A program made the position numbers and the translations under genes. From Dissophora ornata (lineage: Eukaryota > Mortierellomycota > Mortierellomycetes > Mortierellales > Mortierellaceae), in assembly GCA_025201705.1 (NCBI GenBank), contig MU616835.1:1-37540 (forward strand): a DNA stretch of 37,540 nucleotides. Direction: 5' to 3'. The notes under the pieces are model-generated. The model had not been told where the DNA came from and ran no database searches. It worked only from the letters and a program-made list of their open reading frames with translations. Shown one piece after another: positions 22,740 through 32,938 of the stretch. Each line of letters opens with the position of its first letter. Within the stretch, counting starts at the first letter, position 1.

Positions 22740-24371
22740 ATGCTACTCCTCCATGAAGATGTGCGGCAATCCCAGGTCGTCAACAACACTGAAGCAAAAC
22801 ACGCAATTCAACATCAACTTCAGAGCGCTCTACACACCCAAGCTTGCGGTAGTGCCGGATCACACACTCCCAAGGATGTATCCACTGACGGAAAGGTGCG
22901 CTGCGTTGTCAGTGACTTTGGTGCAGCCAACTCCTCAAAAACAAGTGCTCTATCTTCAGCAGTAGCAGCTATGGAATGCGATGATTCCAAGAACGCAGGA
23001 GCAGGAGGTCCCGCCGTTGTCAAGATCAATCGCCTGTGTACGCTGGACCGCGGAAGGGTAATGGTTTCAGAGTCGTTTATCCCAAAAGGCACGCTCCTTG
23101 GCCGTATTGCACCACACGCAATTGTGTGTGATACCGAGAACCGAAGGCGGCGATGTGGGTTCTGTCTAGCTCTAACTGTTGCCAAAGGCGATGACAACGA
23201 CGGCGACTACTCTGAGGTGGTGACGTCTTGCCAAGATTGCGGCGAGATCTGGTATTGCGATGAGGCCTGTCGAGCTCAAGACTGGAGCATGATCCATGGA
23301 TATGAGTGTGGGTTTTTGAAGGACCTCTATCGTGGGCCGTCATCCTCAGCAGGTCTAGAATGGAGGACTGCCGATGATGGCAATGTCATGACGCGATTTG
23401 GAGAGCTGAACCCTTTTGATCAGGATTACTGTCGTGTACTGATGCGCGTCCTAGTCATGCGCTTCAAGGAATACCTTTTTTACCGCCAAGGGTCCCCTGC
23501 ACAGCTGGCTTCGAGGGGGGAGGGTATCACAGAGGAAGGACTGCAACCATTTGCGGATGTGGATGACATGGTCGAGAACAGGGAAAGCTTTTCGAAGGAG
23601 AAGATACAGGGAGATATGATGGATGTTGCACGTGTGCTGGAAATATTTCAGGGGTATCTGCAGCAGAGTCAGGGGCAAAGATGCAAGGATACAGAGGGGG
23701 AGGAGAATGGAAAGGAAGGCGTTGTCCCACGGTTGACGTTGAGCGAACTGCTTGGTCTGGTTTGCAAAGAGGAATGCAACTCTTTCGGTCTTTACGAATA
23801 TGCGCCTGCAACATCATCACTGACAAATGCAAAGACCGGGTACGGCTTGGGTGTATTCACACAGGACTTCATGTACTCTTTCAACCATTCCTGTGCCCCG
23901 AACGTATATCATGTAGCACACAAGTCTACGCTTTTGCTCTATTCGGCCAGGGATATCCGTCCTGGCGAGGAGTTGAATATCACGTATATGGAATTCGGGC
24001 CCAAGCATCGTGTACCAGAAGCTCGACAGAGACGGCCAGAGGATGAAGAGGCACGAAAGGCGGGGTTTGAGAAACGCAGGGGGTATCTGGAAAAGAATTT
24101 TTATTTCGAGTGTGGGTGTCCTCGATGTGCGTGGGAACTCTCCCTGGATCAGATCTCGACATCTCATTCGGACTCGAACACGTCAGCAGCGTCGACAGGA
24201 GTCGGAGGGATGACGTTGGAGGAGGAGAGGTTTATTAGAGAAGGGTTACTTTGTGCCCAAAAAGAATGTTTTGGATTCTATGCGCCGCCCGACGTACTGG
24301 ATATCTTGCATGGGACTAGATCGAGCAAGGGTCTTTGGGCATGCGTTGCTTGTGGACACAACCAGGGTTAA
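22740..24371 (+). CDS. SMYD-type MYND zinc-finger / SET-domain protein
   Basis: The frame is open from 22542, but its first 66 codons read through a C/T-rich leader. I start at the ATG at 22740, giving 543 residues; an ATG at 22971 (MECDDSKNAG) is an equal alternative. The SET domain is split as in SMYD proteins. An N-terminal half (about 95-138) is followed by a MYND finger at 139-190 (CGFC, CQDC, YCDEAC, HGYEC; all ligands present). The SET core contains NHSC at 382-385 and EELNITY, and a post-SET C-x-C-x2-C (CGCPRC) lies at 458-463. SMYD enzymes methylate lysines of histones or other proteins using S-adenosylmethionine. The NHSC and TY motifs suggest catalytic competence, but the substrate is unknown. 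A further Cys pair (CVAC) lies close to the C-terminus. The start is only about 250 nt after the TOG gene. Confidence 0.85.
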   Translation: MLLLHEDVRQSQVVNNTEAKHAIQHQLQSALHTQACGSAGSHTPKDVSTDGKVRCVVSDFGAANSSKTSALSSAVAAMECDDSKNAGAGGPAVVKINRLCTLDRGRVMVSESFIPKGTLLGRIAPHAIVCDTENRRRRCGFCLALTVAKGDDNDGDYSEVVTSCQDCGEIWYCDEACRAQDWSMIHGYECGFLKDLYRGPSSSAGLEWRTADDGNVMTRFGELNPFDQDYCRVLMRVLVMRFKEYLFYRQGSPAQLASRGEGITEEGLQPFADVDDMVENRESFSKEKIQGDMMDVARVLEIFQGYLQQSQGQRCKDTEGEENGKEGVVPRLTLSELLGLVCKEECNSFGLYEYAPATSSLTNAKTGYGLGVFTQDFMYSFNHSCAPNVYHVAHKSTLLLYSARDIRPGEELNITYMEFGPKHRVPEARQRRPEDEEARKAGFEKRRGYLEKNFYFECGCPRCAWELSLDQISTSHSDSNTSAASTGVGGMTLEEERFIREGLLCAQKECFGFYAPPDVLDILHGTRSSKGLWACVACGHNQG

Positions 24372-24752
24372 ACGATACAGCGAGTGTAGACGGCTTATTT
24401 TTCTTTGCTCGCGGTCACCAACTCTTTATATAAAAGTTCTTAGTCAGTGTCAAATCAAACTACTTTACCGACTGGAAAAAAAATCTATACTGCGGGAAAA
24501 TCAAATGGTACGGCCTACACAACGCGTATATTGATAGCCTTTGCTACAACCACGTGTAGATGAGGCACTTCCGTGTTATTTCAACGACTTCAGGTTCGTG
24601 TTTTCATATTTGAGCTGTGGAGAGGCGGAGCTGCTTATTGTGACGGCATGTCTTTTCCAAAATTATAATCTGTGGGAGGTGCCTGCTAGGCGTGTCTTCA
24701 TTTCACATGCACCTCTTTTGCTTCCATTTTTCCATTGAAATCATTGTTGGAA
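24372..24752 (+). promoter_or_regulatory. Intergenic between SMYD and exportin genes
   Basis: These 381 nt are AT-rich at first (with TATATAAAA at about 24426-24434 and an A8 run near 24476). They turn C/T-rich just before the exportin ATG (24708-24736). No coding signal was seen. The region probably combines the SMYD 3'UTR and the exportin promoter. Confidence 0.4.
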
Positions 24753-27700
24753 ATGGATGAGTCTGGTAATGCAGTGTTCGCCGCTCTCTGTGACCTCCAT
24801 TTAGCGCCTTGGGAAAGAGAGTCAAGACGTGAATTCTCACCCTGTCCTTGTTCCTATTTTTGAACACCCGTTATTAGTCCTACGAAACCTCCTCGCGGCA
24901 TTGGAGACTATATACAACGTCGCCAGCACTAATGAAGCTCGTCAGCAAGCCCAGCAGGTACTTTATCAGAGTCAACACACAAGTTTGATGACTCAATTGT
25001 CCAGTTCATTCATATCTGACCATACCTCACATTAGTACTGTGAAGAACTTAAACGCGATCCATCAGGACCGCTCTACGGTTACTTTCTCGCCCACAAGGA
25101 CAATCAGCAGCCAGATGTAGTCCGGCATTTTGGATTAGGACTGATAGAAAATGCTGTTCGATACCGGTGGTCAGATGCGACCTTCACGCCAGAGATTAAA
25201 GCCCAGATCCGACTCAATGTCATGTCCTTGGCCGCAGAGGTAACATGTCTAGGGAAAATGAAAGGACCATTGAATAGGATTTTGGTCAATGTATGCACCA
25301 GACAGACCTATTGTCCCGTTACTAATAAAAAGAAGACTCTGAAAATACCACGATCACTAGGGATCTTTGCCTCTGTTGACAGAGCGATCGTTTATCAAGG
25401 AGAAGGTGGCGCGTTTGTTTGTAGAGGTTGCCAAGAGAGAGTGGCCTGGCGCCTGGGACGGCATGGATGCGTTCCTTAGACAATTGTTTTTCAAAGATGT
25501 GAGTTTTATTGTTAATGTTCTGAATCGATATATTATTTCAATGGTGAGGGCATGCTTTTTACTTACATGCATTCGTGTCTTTTGGCGATCCAACAACAGG
25601 AGACAGCAAGAGAAATGGCGTTATTAATTCTAAGGTCCCTTTGCGAAGATATATGTGTATATGACGACGCAGTTGCAGGGCTACGAAAGAAAGATCTGCG
25701 CGCGGGATTGATTATTATCATGTCTAGCGAGACTGTGCTGAAGGAGCATTATCCAGATGGAGTAAAGGGACACAAGGATGAGGTGACGCTTATGGTGGGC
25801 GAGACTGGGAACGATGGGTGGATTGCTCGACTGGCGGTGCTTTTGCAGGAACTATTACCGAGATGCCAGACAGAGGTAAGGGAGCTCTACTTTTTAGAGT
25901 TATCAGATATCGAGTAACGATAAATGTAACTGCTAACAGGATTATTGCTAATAGACTAGAGCACCCGCGGATGAAAAGATTACCATCGCATCTCTGAAGA
26001 CCCTTGCCTCGACCTTGGATTGGGTCATTGTCAGGTACCCATACTGCATCCTTCCATGGGCTTTAGCACTCTACGTTATTCATAAAAGTTAGTATCGATT
26101 TACTGAAGGCTCCATTCTATCGACGCAGCTCAGTAGCCGCGGTACCTATCCTCCCCCTGATCTGTCAGGCATTACTATCACCTTCAGAAAAGATCCGATT
26201 GGTATGTTTCTGGCGTACATTCGGTCAGTTTGTCCAGTATAGTTAGCAATATGTTAACGATCTGCTTCTGTATATTAGGCCGGTGCTGAATGCTATGATG
26301 TGCTGTCATGCAGGAATCTGGCTGACGCAGAGCGAGAGAAGATCATTTGGCCTCTGCTTGAAGAAGGAGGCATCGATCTGATCTCGAAGGCATATTTGAC
26401 ATATGCCGCTCAAATTCTACAAGGAGAGGCGTACGAATTCGTCCAGAAGACGGTGCAAGTATGTCTAGCATAACCTTGTAAATCTTTTAGTATCAGACGT
26501 TTGTGCTCTAATACGGTTTGTAACGTCAATAGGCCACTGTCAACCTTGGAGAACAGCAACTGTGCGCGAAACGAAGCGCCTATGTTCCAAAGGAGCTAGC
26601 AAAGTATGAACTACCCCTCCAATTGATTCAGAATAATCGGATAGCTTGAGCTACCTTATTAACACCCCACTTTCAGATTCCTCCAGCTTCTCTATTCGAT
26701 GGCATCCCATCCATCTGTCTTGATTTCGTCCACAGTGTCCTTTTTTTGGGCAACACTATTGCGCCATGAGACTTTCTCAAAGGTACCTTTCGGTGGCAAA
26801 AAAATTGCAGCTCCTCGTGCCACCGGTTGATAAGTGCCAAGTCTCTAACGCAAGAATGCTTTCGTTGAACACTGGTGTAGGAATCTATTGTCCATACATT
26901 TATTCCGTCACTGCTAGAGCTGTATTCCGGACACCTGGCAAAGGATTTCAAAAACAGATATGAAGCTGATCCTGTCTACCGGCACTTTGCGTCAATCGAT
27001 TTTGACTCCATCACTGAATTCAGAGGCTACGCAGAAAAGACGTTTGCGAGGGCTGTTGATGTTATCCATCTTGGTGTGCCGGTCGTGGTACGTTTCCTTC
27101 ATACTTTCTTAAATGCTGAAAACATTATTCGCTTTCTACTAGCGGCATGCTGTGCTAACGTTTCTACCATTCTTGATGCTAGCCGTTGGATGCAATTATT
27201 TGGGTGGGGAACAAAGTCGCAGGCGCCCTCAAGATTGAATTTACGCAGGAAGCCAGTGGTATGTCCCAATGCCTGATGAATTTTTTTTCTCTGCGCCGCT
27301 GGCACTTGCTTGTCCTGATTTCAACCTATCCCATTTCTTTGCAGTCAAGGACACTGTAAAATTCCAGGCGTTTGATGGGACTCTCACGCTGATGGAAGTC
27401 ACCATTTCCAGCCTCGGCGATATCATTGCAGACAGATCGCACTCACAGTCTGCGCAGGTAAGATATCTTTCGCTGATCTTAAACAAAGCGACCTTGGACT
27501 TTCTTCTAATGCTTTTCATGTGCCTAGGTGCTGGATGCCATGAACTCTCTCTTGGGAATCCTCATCGAATACGATAGCAAGGTAGGCTTCTGAGGCCTGT
27601 CAATAGGTTGTTATTTATAGTGAAATTCATCCGCTGAAGAAAAATATGCTATTCCCATAGTGTCTGCCTGCTCTGGAACGAGCAATCGCGTCATTGTCGT

Positions 27701-29884
27701 CATTCACAGATATGTTCAAATTGAATTCTACTCAGTTGTTCCGCTGCTTGGATAAGGTATATAATGAGTATCGTCAGTTCAGGTGCCCACATGCTAGATT
27801 AAGTACGTATGTTTTTAATAACAGTGACTTCATTGCGATATTTCGGTAGCTGTTCAAAATTGTTGAATACCCAATGCCCACAGTGACTGCGCGCGAAGTC
27901 CGTCAGCTACGAGGCAGAGCAGCTACTACACTCGTCAAAATAGGCAGGGCTATTCCGGACACACTCTTTCCCATCTATGACGAAATCGATTCAGCCATCC
28001 AGGATTTGACTAAGCGGAACGCGATCTTTCAAAGTGAAAAGCGGACGCTGCAAAGTTTCTTGCTTGTAATTGGATTTAATTCGGGCATGCCGCTAGATCG
28101 AAGAACGATATTCGAGAAGGCTGTTCAGCCAGTGATCGCTGATCTTCAGTCTCCGGAGATACAACATGCTTTGTCGGATCCAACAAAGTTCATGGTGTTT
28201 ATAGGAGTGGTGGACCTTTCTGACGCCTCGAAGAAGGCACTCCAGGAACAAGAGGTCGATATACTGAAGGGTGTCGTCACTCAGCGCCGATCAAAGCTGT
28301 CAGGTGCTATTGAATCGCTGCATGTATTCATGAAGGAGACAATCGACGTCAAAGATGCGCAAAAATTGGAGCTGTGGACCTCATATCTTAGTGTCATCTT
28401 GCCAAATGTCTTTTCGACAATCCGCTGCCTCAATGCCACCTGCGACGAGAAGCTGTGGGCTGATCTATCACCGGATATGAACCGCGTTCTGAGCCTGTCT
28501 TTGGAAGAGAAGGAGATGATGGTGACAGGGAAGGCTCCAAGCTCTAATTCCGTTCCATCAACAACAGGAACCGTGATAAAATTGATATCGGATCTCAAAA
28601 TCTGGTTGTCTGTTCTACGAGATCAGACCTACCGAGTATTGGCGCAGATGTCTTTATTAGGACCGGCTTTCTATTCGATCCATTCACTACAAAATATCCT
28701 CGAGCAGTCGCTCTTTGAGAATGTGGATTTCCTAACGAATCGTCAGCTTCGACTCTTAATCAACCACGCCGTGCAACCCATTGTCATCAACTGCCCCAAA
28801 CTGTTCATGGATTCAGTGCTGTCACATCTGCTGATGGTCTTATTCCCATACATGGACCAACGCCTCCTCAAGGACTGGAAGCTGGCCTCTGACGAGGGAT
28901 TAGTTATGGACGAGAAAGAGGATCCAGAAGATATGGATGTGACGGATGAAATAGTTAAGGAGGTCATGCTCCGCGATCTGACATTCTACGTTGCTGGGTT
29001 TGTCTACTCTATTCTCGACTACAACAAAGCAAATCACACTGCTGCGACGACTGTATTGCAACAAAATCAAGGCGCAACTAGCGCCATCGTTCATAAGGAT
29101 ATAGCACCACTGGCGCTCTTTATTATATCGCGCGATGCAATTGCTCAGTCTGTGGTTCCGTTGATCTGTCATCTTATTACATTTAAGGATACAAAATCGT
29201 GTATGCGGGCCACAGAATCAGCCCTGTGTGTGCTAACAGCTCTCGTCCAGAGCTATCCGGGATCGAAAGCCATGCTTGGGGCGTTTTCAACGATGGTGCT
29301 TCAGGCGGCCATGGAGGCTATCCACGACCCATATCACCAGGAGGGACAAGAGAAACTAATTCGGCTCATCACTGAAGTCTATGTTGAAGTACGCGCATTT
29401 GATGAAGCTCCGAAGGTTGTATTCCAGCAGGCATTGGGAGCGGACGCACCGCGCCTTGAGGTAAACACACTAGATGATTGATATAATAGAAAATGTCTGG
29501 TGGCAGCTTGCTAAAGTCAGCTTCCTGTTGTCTGTTTTTTTTAAAAAAAGGCTTTTGAGCAGGAAATCTCGATGACAACGAACAAGACCAAAAAACACGC
29601 TCTCGTCCGAAACTTTTTGCAGGGCATCATCGGGGTAACGGCAACATCTATCTTGGTCGAAACTCGATATCTCAAATACAATGATAACTAACATTTGTTT
29701 CCTTAAATTAACTCTCTCCTGTTAGGTCGCAAAGTCCGAGTGGTTTAAGCAGAAAGAACAAGGCGACAAGCACGTGTCAAGCAGGACCATCGCTGGAAAG
29801 TACGAGCGTCCGTCTCAGAGCATTCTCGACTCGAAGGACGACGAAGACATTGGAGAGGGCCTGGCAAACATGTTTGACGAATAA
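24753..29884 (+). CDS. MSN5: Exportin-5 / Msn5-family karyopherin
   Basis: Eighteen exons join in phase to 1210 residues, matching exportin-5 (about 1204) and Msn5 (about 1224). Exons: 24753-24765, 24878-24957, 25036-25239, 25385-25498, 25600-25875, 25955-26034, 26093-26201, 26279-26458, 26533-26603, 26677-26782, 26881-27087, 27183-27258, 27345-27457, 27528-27581, 27661-27756, 27850-29460, 29551-29634, 29726-29884. Signatures near the N-terminus include VVRHFGLGLIENAVRYRW and FIKEKVARLFVEVAKREWP, typical of the RanGTP-binding HEAT repeats. HALVRNFLQGIIG is near the C-terminus. The family exports cargo from the nucleus with Ran-GTP: phosphorylated transcription factors in yeast, double-stranded RNAs such as pre-miRNA and tRNA in animals. 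Introns crowd the first 2.9 kb, while exon 16 alone is 1611 nt. The first coding exon is only 13 nt and is the least certain part. Confidence 0.93.
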
Positions 29885-29890
29885 GGTTCA

Positions 29891-29896
29891 AATAAA
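29891..29896 (+). terminator. Poly(A) signal of exportin gene
   Basis: AATAAA begins 7 nt after the stop codon, so the 3'UTR may be very short or a second signal further on may be used. Confidence 0.4.
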
Positions 29897-30243
29897 GCAA
29901 GCAACCGCATCACATGATTTGCGTCAAGTCATACACCGTCACAACGTAAACACAGGCCTTGGCGAACTCCACGAAACGCAACGACATCATCTGCATTCAA
30001 CCACCGGAAAGTCCAGAACTCGCACTGCATTCAATTTTCCTTTTTCGCGTTAAACATCTCTATCTCTCTCCTCCACATTATTTCATCGTTTCCACTTAAT
30101 TTGTTACCGCACGCGCTTTCAGTAGCAACCTTAATCTTTTTTTTACGCTCTAGACGCGCATGCATGTCTTCCCACTTTCCATTTTGAGCGCATTTCTCAT
30201 TTAATTCTTTTCAAATTTCCAAAAGACAGCAACACATTTTCTC
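29897..30243 (+). promoter_or_regulatory. Intergenic: promoter and leader of the bromodomain gene
   Basis: About 350 nt. C/T-rich sequence with TTTTCGCG and CTCTCTCC occurs at 30030-30080, and a T8 run at about 30138. No gene was seen. Confidence 0.35.
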
Positions 30244-32681
30244 ATGGAAATGTCAGACCCCGCCTCGACAGAAATCAAGAGCGATTCTGAGCCTTGGTCG
30301 GTCCTTGAGAACTTGATATTAGCGCAGGCAATCTACAAATGCGGCGACACGAACTGGGTGGCTATTGCACGCACCATCAAGGGACACCCCCAAGTGCACC
30401 GGTCAAGCAACTTCTTCTCGCAAAAGGTACAACAGGGGGGAGATGAATTACATGCACACGTGTGGGCATACGCAACACTTGCGTAATCAGTATAACACAT
30501 CTAACATCTATGTCTACGCCTCTTACTTCATGACTGATTAGAGTTGTGCGATTCAATATACCCAGCTCTTGGAGAACCTGGAAGCAGAAACGTAAGTAGG
30601 CTGCAGTTCTTAATATTTTTGAATTTGGGTGATCAGAAGTCCTTGCTGCTTTTCCCCAGCGGAGACTTGACACGTATCACTTCTCCTTATCAATTCTCTT
30701 CTACAGGCGATCAAAGCTATCGCGCAGTAATGAGGCAGGAACTTCCGCCACGCAAGGTATTCTATCTGCCTCGCCACTTTGCTTACAATATTTCAAAGCG
30801 CGTTTCGGGACACTGAAGAAACTGTCTTATTAACTGGCCCACCGCTGTAATTTCTTGTTGTCCTAAGAAATCCCGTCTGTAGTAAAGCTTGCCGGCCAAC
30901 TTTACAACCAACGGATACTAGAGATCAAGGCACTTATACGAAAAGACGAGGAGAGGTTCAGAGCACTAGTCGCAGAACTGGATGAGATTCGGCAGGGCAA
31001 ATGGGACAGTCAACTCGCACAGGAACTGAAAAAGAACCTCCCCGAGCCTGAGCCTGAGGCGGCTGCACACGAGAATTCAGACTCACTCATGGACGCGAGT
31101 CAACCACAACCGGATGGCGAAAGCGCATTAGCTGACACCACAGCGCCATCCTCTTTATCCACCCCTTCATCTACATCGCTATCAGAGAAGCAAGATGAGG
31201 CAAGCCAGAGCAGCACATGTGTTCCAGAAACAGAAATATCAATGCCAACCACGACAAATTTGGAAGCGAATACGAGATCGCCAGGGTTTCATGCTGGCAA
31301 GGAGCTGAAAGATATTGAGATGGAAGATTTGGCGACGCTAACATCGACCTCAGAGACACTCGCAGGATCCAACCATGTTTCCGTGGCACCCGCTGAAGAG
31401 GAGGATGTAGAAATGGAGGACGTTTCAAGCAAAGCTTCGCCATCTTCCACAATTGCAGTGGCTTCAGGTGGAAATGCGGAGCAATCTGAGGTTACGAAGG
31501 TGGACAAGAAATTGGCAGGCGAACCAAAATCTGGCGCCAGCTCGCCAAAATCAGCGTCAGACCTTTCGCCACCAGAGGGTATGGAAGAGGAGGAGGGTGC
31601 AACACCGGAAGACATTTCGCAAGCCTCGGGAGCGAAGACCGAGGATGGCGCCAATGAGGCTGTGGAAGAAGAAGAAGAAGAAGAAGAAGAAGACAAAAAG
31701 ACGATTAAGATTGAAGCCGAGGATAAGGTTGAAAGCAAGAGCGATACCGAGCATGCCTCACAGCGGACAACGTCTCGGACAAGGGGAACTCGTATAGAGG
31801 CTTCACCTGGGATCGAAGACTCTTCAAAAGAGGACGGCGAATCAATGGCTAAATCAGAGAACGACATGGAGCACGATGGCGATACGATGCAGGAGGGCGT
31901 AGAGGAGGGCGCAACTAGTGCAGACGATGAGGAGGCTCCATCGACACCGAGATCAGGCAGAAAGCCTAAGAAGATCAAGACCACTGTCCCTATCAAACGC
32001 AAAAGACGCTCAGGTCGTGGAGGCGCAAGTGGCGATACTGAGGAAAGCTACTATAGCACAGACAGCGAGGCGACAGACAGTGCTAACACCAACATGTCGG
32101 ATCAGCTAATGCGCACGCAGATGGATGACAAGAAGTGGAAGAAGATTTTGATGATGATCTGGCCACAGATTGCGAATCACAAGTTCGGGGCGGTGTTTAT
32201 GCAGCCGATTAAGGATCAGGATGCGCCTGGTTACAATTACATGATCAAGCGGCCAATGGATCTCAAGAGCATCAAGGAGCGGATCCGCGATGGTGTAAGT
32301 CGTGTTTTGTTCTCCGTATGCTCGTTGTTATGATGATATAAATTGCTTACTAATCAAGGATCTGCTCCATAGCAAATTACAAATGCCGACGAGTTCCACC
32401 GCGATGTATTGTTGATGTTCCTGAATGCGCTGATGTACAATAGTGAGGATACAGAGGTCTATCAGATGGCACTTACAATGATGAGTGACGTTGAGGTTAT
32501 CATTGAGAACTTCAAGAGCTCCCAATCATTTGCGCCTACATCCGGATCCGCTGGCCTAGGAGGTTCAGGTAGCACATCCAATTCTACCACACCTACAACA
32601 CGCACTGCGGGACCAGAGCTGGGTCAGCCCTTGACTCGCAAGAGGAAGAGCTCAGGACTCGAGATGACGCCAGTAGAGTGA
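30244..32681 (+). CDS. bdc1: SANT-like plus bromodomain protein, BRD8/Bdc1-type NuA4 subunit
   Basis: Five exons (30244-30426, 30542-30591, 30707-30756, 30883-32294, 32373-32681) give 667 residues in phase. The N-terminus (EPWSVLENLILAQAIYKCGD, then NWVAIARTIKGH) is a SANT/Myb-like module. The next part, LYNQRILEIKALIRKDEERF, is a coiled coil characteristic of BRD8. About 300 residues of acidic, Ser/Thr-rich linker follow, including nine consecutive Glu. A basic patch (KKIKTTVPIKRKRR) leads into the bromodomain at about 480-600, containing WPQIANHKFGAVFMQPI, PMDLKSIKERI and MYNSEDTEVY. The Asn of MYN is the residue that contacts acetyl-lysine and is retained. BRD8 and S. pombe Bdc1 belong to the NuA4/TIP60 histone acetyltransferase complex, so a chromatin reader role in the nucleus is expected. 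The second ATG (30250) could also serve as start. Confidence 0.85.
31665..31691 (+). repeat. (GAA)9 microsatellite coding for poly-Glu
   Basis: Nine perfect GAA codons within the acidic linker of the bromodomain protein. All nine are the same codon, so length change by slippage is likely. Confidence 0.95.
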
Positions 32682-32761
32682 GATCCCGTAGCTTTTATTC
32701 AATAATTAAATTTGCTTAAGGGCCTTACCCAATGCACATATGTAAATTGGCCGACTGAACG

Positions 32762-32767
32762 AATAAA
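32762..32767 (+). terminator. Poly(A) signal of the bromodomain gene
   Basis: AATAAA lies 80 nt after the stop codon, inside the 257-nt gap before XPB. The gap also contains a C/T-rich stretch (about 32777-32799) that probably belongs to the XPB promoter. Confidence 0.45.
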
Positions 32768-32938
32768 AAGGGATGCATCTCTTTTTTCTTTCTCTCATTT
32801 GCGCAGACGTTAACGACATTGCTGTTGGAGTGAACAAAGAAAAGTGAACAAATAAGCATCAAAAGGAGAATAGTGTCAAAGGGATATACAGCCCACACAA
32901 GCAATCACAGCCCCCAGTATACCATTCACCAACCAACC

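Noticed and set aside
31289..32002. 237-codon minus-strand frame opposite the bromodomain protein linker
   Set aside because: The Ser-rich product is the mirror of Glu/Asp/Ser-rich sense codons. The sense frame continues in phase into a bromodomain.
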